NCBI GenBank assembly: GCA_963734575.1
Contig: CAVTHT010000012.1
Coordinates: 62,001 to 126,000 of the forward strand
Direction: 5' to 3'
Length of the DNA: 64,000 bases
Source: CAIWHR01 sp963734575
GTDB taxonomy: Bacteria > Pseudomonadota > Gammaproteobacteria > Burkholderiales > Casimicrobiaceae
Below are positions 1-9,020 of this stretch, in pieces. How positions within the stretch are numbered: the stretch's first letter is position 1; every line of letters starts with the position of its first letter. The position numbers and the translations under genes are program-made. A model generated the notes under the pieces. That model did not search any database and was not told the origin of the DNA. It worked only from the letters and a program-made list of their open reading frames with translations.

Positions 1-668
1 GCGCCCCGGCCAAGGTGCAGAGCGCGCTGCTCGAGGTCATGCAGGAGTACCAGGTCACGATCGCCGGCGAGACGCATCGGGTGCCGGAGCCGTTCCTCGT
101 GATGGCGACCCAGAACCCGATCGAGACCGAAGGAACGTACCCGCTGCCGGAAGCGCAGATCGACCGCTTCATGATGAAGGTGCTGGTCGGCTATCCCTCC
201 GAGGAAGAGGAGTTCGTGATCGTCGAGCGCGTCACCGGCGCCGCAGCGGCGGTCACGCCGATCGCGACCACCGAGCAGCTCGGCGCATTGCAGCGCGAAT
301 GCCGCAACAGCTACGTCGATCCGTCGCTGATCCAGTACGCCGTGCGCCTGGTGTGCGCGACCCGCGAGCCCGATCGCTACGGCGTGAAGGATCTCGCGCG
401 CTACGTGACGTTCGGGGCGAGCCCGCGCGCATCGATCCATCTCATCGAAGGCGCGCGCGCCCTCGCGTTCCTGCGCGGCCGCGACTACGTCCTGCCGGAG
501 GACGTGAGCGACATCGCGCCGGACGTCCTGCGCCACCGGCTGGTGCTGTCGTACGAGGCGCTCGCCGGAGCGATGTCCGCCGATGATCTGGTCGGTCGCG
601 TCATGGAGCGGATCGCCCCGCCCGACAAGCCACTCGAAACCCATGTCCGTTTCGGCGCCCGGTCCTGA
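1..668 (+). CDS. MoxR-family AAA+ ATPase (5' end outside window)
   Basis: The frame is already open at the left edge (entering at base 3) and ends at TGA 666. The visible 221 or so residues begin just after where Walker B should be, so both Walker motifs lie outside the window. Seen here are the sensor-1 stretch ATQNPIE, the following LPEAQIDRF segment, and the C-terminal lid with FGASPRASIHL, all typical of MoxR. MoxR ATPases are known to act as chaperone-like partners of von Willebrand factor A proteins. The next two genes, DUF58 and VWA, are the usual partners and overlap it or each other, which supports one operon. Family assignment is very secure; the client protein is unknown. Confidence 0.93.
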   Translation, partial: APAKVQSALLEVMQEYQVTIAGETHRVPEPFLVMATQNPIETEGTYPLPEAQIDRFMMKVLVGYPSEEEEFVIVERVTGAAAAVTPIATTEQLGALQRECRNSYVDPSLIQYAVRLVCATREPDRYGVKDLARYVTFGASPRASIHLIEGARALAFLRGRDYVLPEDVSDIAPDVLRHRLVLSYEALAGAMSADDLVGRVMERIAPPDKPLETHVRFGARS

Positions 669-1584
669 GCACATCCTGAGCCGCCTCGAGTGGACGGTGA
701 TCCGTCGGCTCGACGGCGTGCTGCACGGCGATTACCGCACGCTCTTCCGCGGCTTCGGGCTCGATCTCGCCGACCTGCGCGAGTACCAGTACAACGACGA
801 CGTACGGCACATCGACTGGAACGTCACCGCGCGCCTGCAGACGCCGTACGTACGCGAGTACAACGAGGAGCGCGAGGTCGCGGCGTGGTTCCTCCTCGAT
901 CTCAGCCCCTCGGTCGATTTCGGCTCGCAGGCCACGCGCAAGCAGTCGGTGTCGACGGAGTTCGTCACGGTCCTCGCGCGCCTCCTCACCCGGCACGGCA
1001 ACCGCGTCGGGGCGCTGCTCTACGGCGGGCACGTGGATACCGTGATCCCCAGCCGCAGCGGGCGCCGCCACGTGCTGCGCCTGCTGCACGCGATGACGAC
1101 GCGCGAGCACGTGAAGGCGACGACGGCCACGGATCTGCGCGCGTTCCTCAGCGAAGCGACGCAGGCGATCAAGCGCCGCTCGCTGGTGTTCGTGGTGTCG
1201 GACTTCATCAGTGCGCAGGATTGGGGGCCGGCGCTCGCCCAGCTCGCGCGGCGCCACGAGGTCATCGCCGTCCGGCTCTATGATCCGCTGGAGATGGAGC
1301 TGCCCGACATGGGCATGCTCGTCATCCAGGATGCCGAGACCGGCGAGCAGCTCTTCGTCGACACGCACGACCGCGCATTCCGCCGGCGCTTCGCGGAAGC
1401 GGCCGCACAGCGTGAAGCGCAGTTGCGCAGCGCATTCCGGCACGCCGGCGTCGACGCGCTCGAGCTCTCGACGGACGACGATCTGGTCGACGCGATCCTG
1501 CGCTTCGCCGACCTGCGCAAGCGCCGCTCCCAGCTCGCAGCGGGCGGCTCGCTGCCCCCGCATCTCGCGCACGACAACGCATGA
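643..1584 (+). CDS. DUF58 domain-containing protein
   Basis: The protein has 313 residues. I chose ATG 643, which gives MSVSAPGPEHILSR and overlaps the MoxR gene by 26 bases; an earlier in-frame start at 583 would add residues that look like MoxR read out of frame. The DUF58 signature is clear near residues 50-65, with NDDVRHIDWNVTAR. The C-terminal half, with LLDLSPSVDFGS and VVSDFI, looks like a VWA-type fold. DUF58 proteins are regularly encoded between MoxR and VWA membrane proteins, and this one overlaps the following gene by ATGA. The molecular role is not established; it is inferred to work with the MoxR and VWA proteins at the membrane. Confidence 0.92.
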   Translation: MSVSAPGPEHILSRLEWTVIRRLDGVLHGDYRTLFRGFGLDLADLREYQYNDDVRHIDWNVTARLQTPYVREYNEEREVAAWFLLDLSPSVDFGSQATRKQSVSTEFVTVLARLLTRHGNRVGALLYGGHVDTVIPSRSGRRHVLRLLHAMTTREHVKATTATDLRAFLSEATQAIKRRSLVFVVSDFISAQDWGPALAQLARRHEVIAVRLYDPLEMELPDMGMLVIQDAETGEQLFVDTHDRAFRRRFAEAAAQREAQLRSAFRHAGVDALELSTDDDLVDAILRFADLRKRRSQLAAGGSLPPHLAHDNA

Positions 1585-2651
1585 CGTTCCTCTGGCCGAA
1601 GCTCCTGTGGCTGCTGCTCCTGGTGCCGCTCGTCCTCGCGGCCTACGTGTGGCTCGTCCGGCGCAAGCGCAAGGCGGCCGTGCGCTACGCGAGCCTGGCG
1701 ATGGTGAAGGGCGTCGTGGACGTCGGGCACCGGTGGCGACGGCACGTGCCGCCGGCACTGTTTCTCGCGGCGCTCACGCTGATGATCCTCGCCATCGCGC
1801 GCCCGGCCGCGATCATCACCCTGCCGTCGCAGCACGAGACCGTGGTCCTCGCGATGGACGTTTCGGGCAGCATGCGCGCGGTCGATGTCGAGCCGAGCCG
1901 CATCGTGGCCGCGCAGGCCGCGGCGCGCACGTTCGTCAACGACCAGCCCGGCAGCACGCGCATCGGCGTCGTCGCTTTCGCCGCCACGGCCACGGTGGTG
2001 CAGCCGCCGACGGAGCATCGCGAGGACGTGCTCGCGGCGATCGACCGCTTCCAGCTCCAGCGCGGCACGGCAGTCGGCAGCGGCATCCTGGTCGCGCTGA
2101 AGACGATCTTTCCCGACGTCGAGTTCGACCTGCGCTCCGCCAACCCGCGCGGCGATGCCGCGCGCCAGCGCAAGGGCGCGTCGCTCGATGCGCCGCGCGC
2201 TGGAGCCAGCGACAAGGAAGCGACCAAGGAGAAGGACAGGCCCGCGCAGCCCGGTTCCTATGCGTCGGCCGCGATCATCCTGCTCACCGATGGCCAGACC
2301 ACCACGGGGCCCGATCCCGTCGAGTCGGCGCGCATGGCGGCGGAGCGCGGCGTGCGCGTATTCACCGTTGGCATCGGCACGCAGAAAGGCGAGACGATCC
2401 ACAGCGAGGGCTGGACGATGCGCGTACGCCTCGACGAGGATGCGCTGAAGAACATCGCCAACATCACGCGCGGCGAGTACTTCTATGCCGGCACGGCACC
2501 CGATCTCAAGAAGATCTACCAGTCGCTGAACACCCGGCTCACGCTGGAGAAGAAGGAGACGGAGATCAGCGCCTTCTTCGCGGCGGCGGCAGCCCTGCTC
2601 GCAGTGCTGTCGGCGCTGCTGTCGATGCTGTGGTTCAACCGCATCCTGTAG
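1581..2651 (+). CDS. VWA domain membrane protein, BatA-like
   Basis: The protein has 356 residues. Hydrophobic segments lie at about 7-27 and 58-75, and another at the C-terminus, about 330-350, so the VWA domain between them should be exposed on one face of the inner membrane. The metal-ion-dependent adhesion site is intact as DVSGS at residues 93-97, followed by GTAVGSG and LLTDGQ. This layout matches BatA of the Bacteroides aerotolerance family. The start overlaps the DUF58 stop (ATGA at 1581), so translation is probably coupled. No BatB or TPR partner follows, so the operon is a short version of the bat set. Confidence 0.9.
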   Translation: MTFLWPKLLWLLLLVPLVLAAYVWLVRRKRKAAVRYASLAMVKGVVDVGHRWRRHVPPALFLAALTLMILAIARPAAIITLPSQHETVVLAMDVSGSMRAVDVEPSRIVAAQAAARTFVNDQPGSTRIGVVAFAATATVVQPPTEHREDVLAAIDRFQLQRGTAVGSGILVALKTIFPDVEFDLRSANPRGDAARQRKGASLDAPRAGASDKEATKEKDRPAQPGSYASAAIILLTDGQTTTGPDPVESARMAAERGVRVFTVGIGTQKGETIHSEGWTMRVRLDEDALKNIANITRGEYFYAGTAPDLKKIYQSLNTRLTLEKKETEISAFFAAAAALLAVLSALLSMLWFNRIL

Positions 2652-2677
2652 CCGCCGCGCAGCGCGGGGGCTTCGGC

Positions 2678-3092
2678 ATGCGCTTCGCACGCGTGCTGCG
2701 CTACGCGTGGGCCGCACCCGCGACGACGCTCGGGCTCGTGCTCGGCGGCATGGCGCTGCTCGTGGGGGCACGTGCGCGACGCGTGCACGGCGTGCTGGAG
2801 ATCAGCGGCGGCGGCGTGCGCACGTTCGTGGCAGCCTGGCCGTGGCGCTTCGCCGCGATCACCTTCGGGCACGTGGTGCTCGGCGTCGATGCCGCGACCC
2901 TCGAGGACAGCCGCGCGCACGAGCGGGTGCACGTGCGGCAGTACGAGCGCTGGGGTCCGCTCTTCCTCCCGCTCTACCTCGGATCGAGCCTCGTGCAATG
3001 GCTGCGCGGACGCGACGCGTATCGCGACAACTGCTTCGAGCGCGAAGCCTTCGCGCACGAAACCCGCGATTCCGCGCAGCACTTCCGCATGA
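2678..3092 (+). CDS. Small membrane protein with HExxH motif (unknown family)
   Basis: I do not recognise a named family. About 130-138 residues begin at ATG 2678, 26 bases after the VWA gene. The first 30 residues hold one hydrophobic segment (TTLGLVLGGMALLVG). Residues around 75-80 read HERVHVRQYERWG, which contains an HExxH metalloprotease-like motif. A second hydrophobic stretch follows (LFLPLYLGSSLVQW). The frame has no stop before the downstream ligase start. In the neighbouring frame a TGA at 3090 overlaps the ligase ATG, so I infer one indel near 3,060 and place the end at 3092. Whether it cleaves peptides is unknown. Confidence 0.6.
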
Positions 3093-4691
3093 CCTTGCTC
3101 GCCGAGGTGGTGGCCGCGTCCACGCGCATCGGCGGCACCTCGAGCCGGCGCGCGAAGGCCGACGCCATTGCCGCGTGCCTGCGGATGCTCGCGCCCGGGG
3201 AGATCGACATCGCGGTGCCGTACCTCGCGGGCGAGGTCCGGCAGGGACGCATCGGGATCGGCTGGGCGGCGCTGCGCGAGGCGCGACCGGCCGGAGCGAC
3301 GGATGCACCGGTGCTCGACCATCGTCGAAGTGGACGCGACGCTCGACGCGATCGCCGGCACGTCGGGACGGGGCTCGGCGCTGAGAGCGGCGGCAGCAGC
3401 TCGGCGCGCTGCTCGCGCGGGCAACGCGGGACGAGCAGGATTTCCTGACGCGGCTTCTCATCGGCGAATTGCGCCAGGGCGCGCTCGAAGGTCTCATGAT
3501 CGAAGGCGTCGCCGCGGCAGCCGGCCTTGCCGGTGCCCGACGTGCGGCGCGCCGCGATGGTGGCGGGCGGCATCGGCCGCGTCGCACGCGCGGCGATCAC
3601 CGAGGGCGCGCAGGGACTCGAGCGGTTCGCCATCGTCATGTTCCAGCCCGTTGCGCCGATGCTCGCGCAACCGGCCGACGACATGGCCAGTGCATTGCAG
3701 GCGCTCGGCACGGCGGCGCTCGAATGGAAAATGGACGGCGCACGCGTGCAGGTGCACCGGCAGGCGGGCGAGGTGCGCATCTTCACGCGCAGCCTCAACG
3801 ACGTGACCGCGGCCGCGCCCGAAGTGGTGGAGATGGTGGGCGCGCTCGAGGGCGACGACCTCATCGTCGATGGCGAGGTCATCGCGCTCAAGCCCGACGG
3901 CACGCCCTACCCGTTCCAGGTGACGATGAGCCGCTTCGGCCGGACGCTCGACGTCGCACGGCAACGCGCGGAATTGCCGCTGTCCGTGTTCTTCTTCGAC
4001 TGCCTGCGCCGCGATGGGCGCGATCTCGCGGGCGAGGAAGGTGAAGCGCGCTTCGCGGCGCTGCGCGATGCCATGCCTGCGCATTGCGTGATGCCGCGTC
4101 TGGTGACGGACGATCCGGCAAGCGCGCAAAGCTTCTACGACGACGCCATCGCGCACGGCCACGAGGGCGTGATGGCGAAGTCGCTGACGGCGACCTACGA
4201 GCCCGGCGCGCGCAGCGCGGCGTGGCTCAAGGTGAAGCGCGCGCATACGCTCGATCTCGTCGTGCTCGCCGCCGAATGGGGTCACGGCCGGCGCCACCGC
4301 TGGCTGTCGAACCTGCATCTGGGCGCGCGCGATCCCGCGACGGGCACCTTCGTGATGCTGGGCAAGACGTTCAAGGGCCTGACCGATGCGATCCTCGAAT
4401 GGCAGACACGCGAGCTCCTCGAGCGCGCCACGCAACGTGACGACTGGGTGGTCCACGTACGGCCCGAGCTCGTGGTCGAGATCACGTTCAACGATCTGCA
4501 GGCAAGCCCGCGCTATCCCGGCGGGCCTCGCGTTGCGCTTTGCGCGCGTCAAGGGCTATCGGCCCGACAAGCGGGCGAGCGAGGCGGATACCCTCGACAC
4601 CGTGCGCGCGATCTACGCGGCGCAAGGCGGGCAGGCGATGTCACGTGAAGCCCAAGCTCCGCGTGTCATCACAGGCAAGAAGTCAGGCTGA
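3089..4691 (+). CDS. ATP-dependent DNA ligase (frame broken by about four indels)
   Basis: Read across frames this is a roughly 530-residue ATP-dependent DNA ligase. The N-terminal DNA-binding domain carries GEVRQGRIGIGWAAL and later GELRQGALEGLM. The adenylation domain holds motif I as EWKMDGARVQVH, with Lys as the expected AMP attachment site, and later GEVIAL and EGVMAKSL. The OB domain has WLKVKRAHTLDLVV and GKTFKGLTD. The frame changes near 3,300, 3,383, 3,535 and 4,525, with no motif lost. That fits sequencing indels better than decay. NAD-dependent LigA is the replicative ligase in such bacteria, so this one is presumably accessory or repair-related. ATG 3089 begins MTLLAEVVAAS, the expected family start. 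Confidence 0.88.
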
Positions 4692-4862
4692 AGCCGGACC
4701 CACGGGGCTGAGGCCTGACCCACCGGGGTGAAGCCTGACCCACGGGGCTGAGGCCTGACCCACCGGGGTGAAGCCTCACCCACGGCGCTGAGGCCTGCCC
4801 CCAGGCTGAAGCCTGACCCACGGGGCTGGCCCCACCGGGCCGAAGCCTGGACCCACGGGCCT
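4684..4862. repeat. Degenerate tandem repeat, about 20-bp units
   Basis: Roughly eight imperfect units alternate between CTGAAGCCTGACCCACGGGG-like and CTGAGGCCTGACCCACCGGG-like versions, giving an apparent 40-base higher-order period in the first half and more decay towards 4,862. The array overlaps the ligase stop codon at 4689 and ends just before the DUF962 stop, so it fills the gap between two convergent genes. It shares CAGGCTGAAGCC and GACCCAC with the hairpin repeats at 41,979-42,132, so both belong to one dispersed family. Confidence 0.85.
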
Positions 4863-4869
4863 CGACGTG

Positions 4870-5296
4870 TCAGTACGCGATGCCCACGCGCCGATAGACG
4901 TCGGCGAGCAGCCACGCGGGACCGATCAGCAGGAACTTGAGGTCGTCGAGGAACGATGGCTTGCGTCCTTCGATGATGTGGCCGACGAACTGGCCGATCC
5001 ACGCCAGGATGAAGACCGCCAGCGCAAGCTGCACGCAGGTGACGGTCGATCAGCGCCAGCGGATAGGCCAGCGTCGCGAGCACCGCGAGCATGCCCACCG
5101 CGAGCGGGCGCGACAACCATGCGTAGAACACGCACGCTGCCAGCGCGAGGCCCACGGCAACGGCCGGTGACAGCGCCCACGCGAGCGCCAGGACGGTCCA
5201 CGTGATGAGCGGCACGCACACCCAGTGAATGGCCTTGTTCACCGGGTGCCGGTGCGATTCGGCATAGCGCGCGAACAGTGCGTCCACGGGCCGCAT
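4870..5296 (-). CDS. DUF962 / Mpo1-like membrane protein (one frameshift)
   Basis: The N-terminal part reads VDALFARYAESHRHPVNKA and then a strongly hydrophobic stretch, the standard DUF962 opening. After an indel near 5,044 the other frame supplies FILAWIGQFVGHIIEGRKPS and the C-terminal segment ending in RRVGIAY, so the full length is about 142 residues. Several transmembrane helices are evident. The yeast relative Mpo1 is an iron-dependent dioxygenase in fatty-acid alpha-oxidation; that activity here is only an inference. I prefer ATG 5296, four bases after a GGAGG, over the in-frame ATG at 5299 or 5329. Confidence 0.8.
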
Positions 5297-5348
5297 CATT
5301 CCTCCGCGAGGGCGCCCGGCATCGGGCACGAGCCGCAGCCGTGCACGC

Positions 5349-5354
5349 TATAAT
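5349..5354 (+). promoter_or_regulatory. Candidate -10 element for the TRAP operon
   Basis: A perfect TATAAT lies 84 bases before the start of the solute-binding protein gene, in the short divergent gap with the DUF962 gene. I see no good TTGACA at the expected distance, so this is only a candidate. Confidence 0.35.
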
Positions 5355-5438
5355 CCGCGCAGCCCGGCGGGGCCCGTAGCGCCCGATCATAAGCCAGAAC
5401 AACTCGCTGCCGGCATCGTTCCCAATTCCGGAGGAATC

Positions 5439-6389
5439 ATGAATCGTTCGTTGCAAACCCTCGCGCTCGTCACGTCGCTGGTGCTCGCCGCACCGGCGCT
5501 CGCGGCCGACCAGTTCATCAATGTCCTGACTGGCGGCACGAGCGGCGTCTACTACCCGCTGGGCGTCGCGCTCGGCAATGTCGTCGGCAAGGCACTGCCC
5601 GGCACGAAGACGTCGGTCCAGGCAACCAAGGCGTCCGTCGAGAACCTCAACCTGCTGCAAGCCGGGCGCGGCGAGATCGCCTTCACCCTCGGGGATTCGC
5701 TGTCCGACGCGTGGAAGGGCAACGAGGAAGCCGGATTCAAGACGCCGCTCAAGAAGCTGCGCGGTATCGCGGCCATCTATCCCAACTACATCCAGATCGT
5801 CGCGCGCGCCGATTCCGGCATCAAGACCCTCGCCGACCTCAAGGGCAAGAAGATTTCGGTGGGCGCCCCGAAGTCGGGCACCGAGCTCAACGCGCGCGCG
5901 ATCCTCAATGCCGCCGGCATCACGTACAAGGATTTCTCGAAGGTCGAATACCTGCCGTTCGGCGAATCCGTCGAGCTCATGAAGAACCGCCAGCTCGACG
6001 TGACCCTGCAATCGGCCGGACTCGGGGTGGCGAGCCTGCGCGACCTCGCGTCCGCGATGGACATCGTCGTCGTCGCGGTCCCGGCCGATGTGATCAAGAA
6101 GGTCGGCGACCCTGCGTACCTCGTGTCGTCCATTCCGGCGAACACGTACAAGGGACAGACCGCCGACGTGCCGGCGGCCGCCGTGCAGAACTACCTCGTC
6201 ACTCACGACGGCGTCAGCAACGATCTCGTGTACGGAATGACGAAGGCACTCTGGACGAACCTCGACCAGCTCGTCGCGGCGCATTCGGCGGCGAAGGCGA
6301 TCGAGCTCAAGAACGCCCTCGTCGGCATGCCGCTGCCGCTGCATCCGGGCGCGGAGAAGTACTACCGCGAGGCCGGCATCCTGAAGTAG
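5439..6389 (+). CDS. TAXI-family TRAP transporter solute-binding protein
   Basis: This 316-residue periplasmic protein starts with a clear Sec signal peptide (hydrophobic core LALVTSLVLAAPALA, cleavage after about residue 22). Directly after it comes FINVLTGGTSGVYYPLG, the family hallmark of TAXI binding proteins. LKGKKISVGAPKSGTELNAR lies near the middle and is also characteristic. A strong ribosome site, GGAGGA, sits 7 bases before ATG 5439. It delivers its ligand to the fused permease that follows. Ligands of this family are usually small carboxylates or amino acids such as glutamate; the sequence does not say which one applies here. Confidence 0.95.
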   Translation: MNRSLQTLALVTSLVLAAPALAADQFINVLTGGTSGVYYPLGVALGNVVGKALPGTKTSVQATKASVENLNLLQAGRGEIAFTLGDSLSDAWKGNEEAGFKTPLKKLRGIAAIYPNYIQIVARADSGIKTLADLKGKKISVGAPKSGTELNARAILNAAGITYKDFSKVEYLPFGESVELMKNRQLDVTLQSAGLGVASLRDLASAMDIVVVAVPADVIKKVGDPAYLVSSIPANTYKGQTADVPAAAVQNYLVTHDGVSNDLVYGMTKALWTNLDQLVAAHSAAKAIELKNALVGMPLPLHPGAEKYYREAGILK

Positions 6390-6402
6390 GCTGACGCGTG
6401 GC

Positions 6403-6426
6403 GCCCCGCACGGCAGCGTGCGGGGC
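6403..6426 (+). terminator. Intercistronic hairpin between TRAP binding protein and permease
   Basis: A perfect 10-bp inverted repeat, GCCCCGCACG and CGTGCGGGGC with a GCAG loop, follows the binding-protein stop by 13 bases. A CTCTTCG rather than a T tract comes next, so termination would be partial at most. Such hairpins commonly protect the 3' end of the binding-protein mRNA and keep permease expression lower. Confidence 0.55.
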
Positions 6427-6510
6427 CTCTTCGCTGCCGCCGACGGCGCGCCTGCGGCGCGCACGCGCGTCGGCGCGCAGGGCGTGGGTCGCGTTTCATC
6501 AGGAGCCCCG

Positions 6511-8613
6511 ATGGCCATCCCTACCGAGATCTCGCCGGCTGACACGGCGGCGGCCGATGCGGCCTTCGACGAAACCGGCGTCAAGCGGACGCTCCAGGGC
6601 TGGGCAGCCAAGCTCGTCGCGGGCGTCGCCCTCTCGTTTTCCGCCTACCAGCTGCTCATTGCGGCCTTCGCGCCGCTGTCCAGCCTGCCGACGCGCTCGA
6701 TCCACGTCGGCTTCCTGCTCGCGCTGTCGTTCCTCATCCACCCGGTGTCGAAGCGCGCGCACCGGCATCGCATCGCTTCGTACGACCTGCTGCTCGCGGC
6801 GGTCGGGTTCGGCATCTCGCTCTACCATCTCGTGTTCGAGGCCGAGCTCATCCAGCGCTCGGGCGACCCGAGCGTCATGGACCTGGTCGTCGGCACGGCC
6901 TTCATCGTGCTCGTGTTCGAAGCGGCACGGCGCGTGCTCGGGCTCGCGCTGCCGATCATCTGCGCCGCGTTCCTCGCCTACGGCATGCTCGGCCAATACC
7001 TGCCGAGCGTCATTGCCCACCGGGGTTATGGCTTCGACCAGATCGTGAACCAGCTCTTCCTCGGCACCGAGGGCATCTTCGGCATCCCGGTGCTGGTGTC
7101 GGCGACGTACATCTTCCTCTTCATCCTGTTCGGCAGCTTTCTCGAGCACGCCGGGATGATCACGCTCTTCAACAACGTCGCGCTGGGCTTCGTCGGTCAT
7201 GCGCGCGGCGGTCCCGCCAAGGTCGCGGTGATCTCGTCGGGGATGATGGGCACGATCTCCGGCTCCGGGGTCGCGAACGTGCTGACGGTCGGGCAGTTCA
7301 CCATCCCGCTGATGAAGCGCTTCGGCTACAGCTCCGTGTTCGCGGGCGCGGTGGAGGCGACGTCGTCGATGGGAGGCCAGATCATGCCGCCGGTGATGGG
7401 CGCGGTGGCCTTCATCATGGCCGAGACCCTCAACGTGCCGTATGTCACGATCGTGAAGGCGGCGGTGGTCCCCGCAGTCCTGTACTACGCGACTGCATTC
7501 TGGATGGTGCATCTCGAGGCCGGCAACCGCGGCCTCCTCGGCTTGCCGAAGGACCAGTGCCCCAATCCGTGGCGCGCGATCCGCGAGCGCTGGTTCCTCG
7601 TACTCCCGCTCGGCGTGCTCGTGTACATGCTGTTCGACGGCTTCACGCCGATGTTCGCGGGCATCGTCGGGTTGTCGCTGACCGCCATGCTGATCCTCGG
7701 CGTCGGCATCGCCGCCGGGTTCGGCTCGATGCTGTTCCGCGTGATCTTCTGGATCGCGCTCGGCCTGACGACGGCCAGCTTCTTCAAGTACGGCATCTGG
7801 CCCATCATCGTCGCCATCGGCACGCTGGTGCTCGTCAACTTCGTCATCAAGGGTGGCCGCAAGACGCTCGGCGTGATGCGCCGCAGCCTCATCGATGGCG
7901 CGCGCCAGGCGATCCCGGTCGGCGTGGCGTGCGCGATCGTGGGCGTCATCATCGGCGTGCTGACCCTGACCGGCGCCGCGTCGAACTTCGCCGGCTTCAT
8001 CGTCGACATCGGCTCGCGCAGCCTGTTCCTGTCGCTCTTCCTGACGATGCTCGTCTGCCTCGTGCTCGGCATGGGCATCCCGACGATCCCCAACTACATC
8101 ATCACCAGCGCGATCGCCGCACCGGCGCTGCTGAAGCTGGGCGTGCCGCTGATCGTGTCGCACATGTTCGTGTTCTATTTCGGGATCATGGCGGACCTGA
8201 CGCCACCCGTCGCGCTGGCCGCATTCGCCGCCGCATCGATCGCCAAGGCTTCGCCGATGAAGATCGGCTGGAAGGCCACGCACATCGCCATCGGAGGTTT
8301 CGTCATTCCCTACATGGCGGTCTACGATCCCGCGTTGATGCTGCAGACCGTCCCCGGCGGCACGTTGAGCATCACCGCGGTGGTCTACATCGTCTTCAAG
8401 ACGCTCGTTGCGATCGGGCTGTGGGGCGCAGGTGCGATCGGCTATCTGCGTGCGCCCCTCAACTGGATGGAGCGCATCGTCGCCTTCGTCGCCGCCGGCC
8501 TGCTGGTCGCGGCGGCACCCTTGACCGACGATCTCGGCTTCGTCGCCAGCGCTCTCTTCATCGCCTGGCACTTGCTGCGCACGCGCGGCCTGCCGCGCCA
8601 GAAGCCTGCGTAG
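6511..8613 (+). CDS. TRAP transporter fused permease (4TM-12TM)
   Basis: The protein has 700 residues and is hydrophobic almost throughout. It joins the small (DctQ-like) and large (DctM-like) TRAP permease subunits, as is usual for TAXI systems. Recognisable stretches are GTISGSGVANVLTVG and MGGQIMPPVMGAVAF in the middle and LGMGIPTIPNYIITSAIA with MADLTPPVALAAFAAA near the C-terminus. TRAP transporters are secondary, cation-coupled importers. ATG 6511 is preceded by AGGAG at 6501; an in-frame start at 6418 lies next to the intercistronic hairpin and lacks a ribosome site. The gene forms an operon with the binding protein and the DUF1850 gene. Confidence 0.95.
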   Translation: MAIPTEISPADTAAADAAFDETGVKRTLQGWAAKLVAGVALSFSAYQLLIAAFAPLSSLPTRSIHVGFLLALSFLIHPVSKRAHRHRIASYDLLLAAVGFGISLYHLVFEAELIQRSGDPSVMDLVVGTAFIVLVFEAARRVLGLALPIICAAFLAYGMLGQYLPSVIAHRGYGFDQIVNQLFLGTEGIFGIPVLVSATYIFLFILFGSFLEHAGMITLFNNVALGFVGHARGGPAKVAVISSGMMGTISGSGVANVLTVGQFTIPLMKRFGYSSVFAGAVEATSSMGGQIMPPVMGAVAFIMAETLNVPYVTIVKAAVVPAVLYYATAFWMVHLEAGNRGLLGLPKDQCPNPWRAIRERWFLVLPLGVLVYMLFDGFTPMFAGIVGLSLTAMLILGVGIAAGFGSMLFRVIFWIALGLTTASFFKYGIWPIIVAIGTLVLVNFVIKGGRKTLGVMRRSLIDGARQAIPVGVACAIVGVIIGVLTLTGAASNFAGFIVDIGSRSLFLSLFLTMLVCLVLGMGIPTIPNYIITSAIAAPALLKLGVPLIVSHMFVFYFGIMADLTPPVALAAFAAASIAKASPMKIGWKATHIAIGGFVIPYMAVYDPALMLQTVPGGTLSITAVVYIVFKTLVAIGLWGAGAIGYLRAPLNWMERIVAFVAAGLLVAAAPLTDDLGFVASALFIAWHLLRTRGLPRQKPA

Positions 8614-8619
8614 CGCGCC

Positions 8620-9006
8620 ATGGCCATCGCGGCGCTCGCCTGCATCCTGGTCGCGGGCGCCGTGCGTGCCGTGCTGCCTGGCGACACGTTCACCGTCGCG
8701 TGGACGCACTCCGTGCAACGTTCGCAGTGGGAAGAACGCTACCGCGTGCTGCCCGAGGCGATGGTGCTCGACGAGGCGCGGGTCCAGGGCTCGGGGGCCG
8801 GCATGGAGGCCGGCGAGCATGCCGTCCTGCGCGACGGCTGGTGGACGTGGCAGCCGCGGCAGCGCCTCTCCGCGATCACGCTGACCGTGTCGAGCTTCAC
8901 CGCGGATTACCGCATCTGCACTGCGGAAGGATGCACGGCACTGCGCGATCTCGCCGGCACGACGACGGAAGGTGAAGCCGTCGAGATCGCGCCCTGCCCC
9001 GCCTGA
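8620..9006 (+). CDS. DUF1850 domain protein, TRAP-associated
   Basis: The protein has 128 residues and starts 6 bases after the permease. A short hydrophobic N-terminus (AIAALACILVAGAVRAVL) may be a signal or anchor. The next segment, FTVAWTHSVQRSQWEERYRV, contains the HS...WEE pattern of DUF1850. Genes of this family often sit directly after TAXI-type TRAP permeases, which suggests a helper role in the same transporter, but no biochemical function is known to me. No paralogue or second copy is present in the window. Confidence 0.85.
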   Translation: MAIAALACILVAGAVRAVLPGDTFTVAWTHSVQRSQWEERYRVLPEAMVLDEARVQGSGAGMEAGEHAVLRDGWWTWQPRQRLSAITLTVSSFTADYRICTAEGCTALRDLAGTTTEGEAVEIAPCPA

Positions 9007-9020
9007 ACGGTCGGCGCAGG

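Noticed and set aside
3089..4691. True pseudogenisation of the DNA ligase
   Set aside because: All catalytic motifs survive across four frame changes and the same kind of break affects essential genes such as rsgA, so sequencing indels are the simpler explanation.
4684..4862. CRISPR array
   Set aside because: Units are about 20 bases, contiguous and degenerate with no unique spacers, and no cas gene is near.
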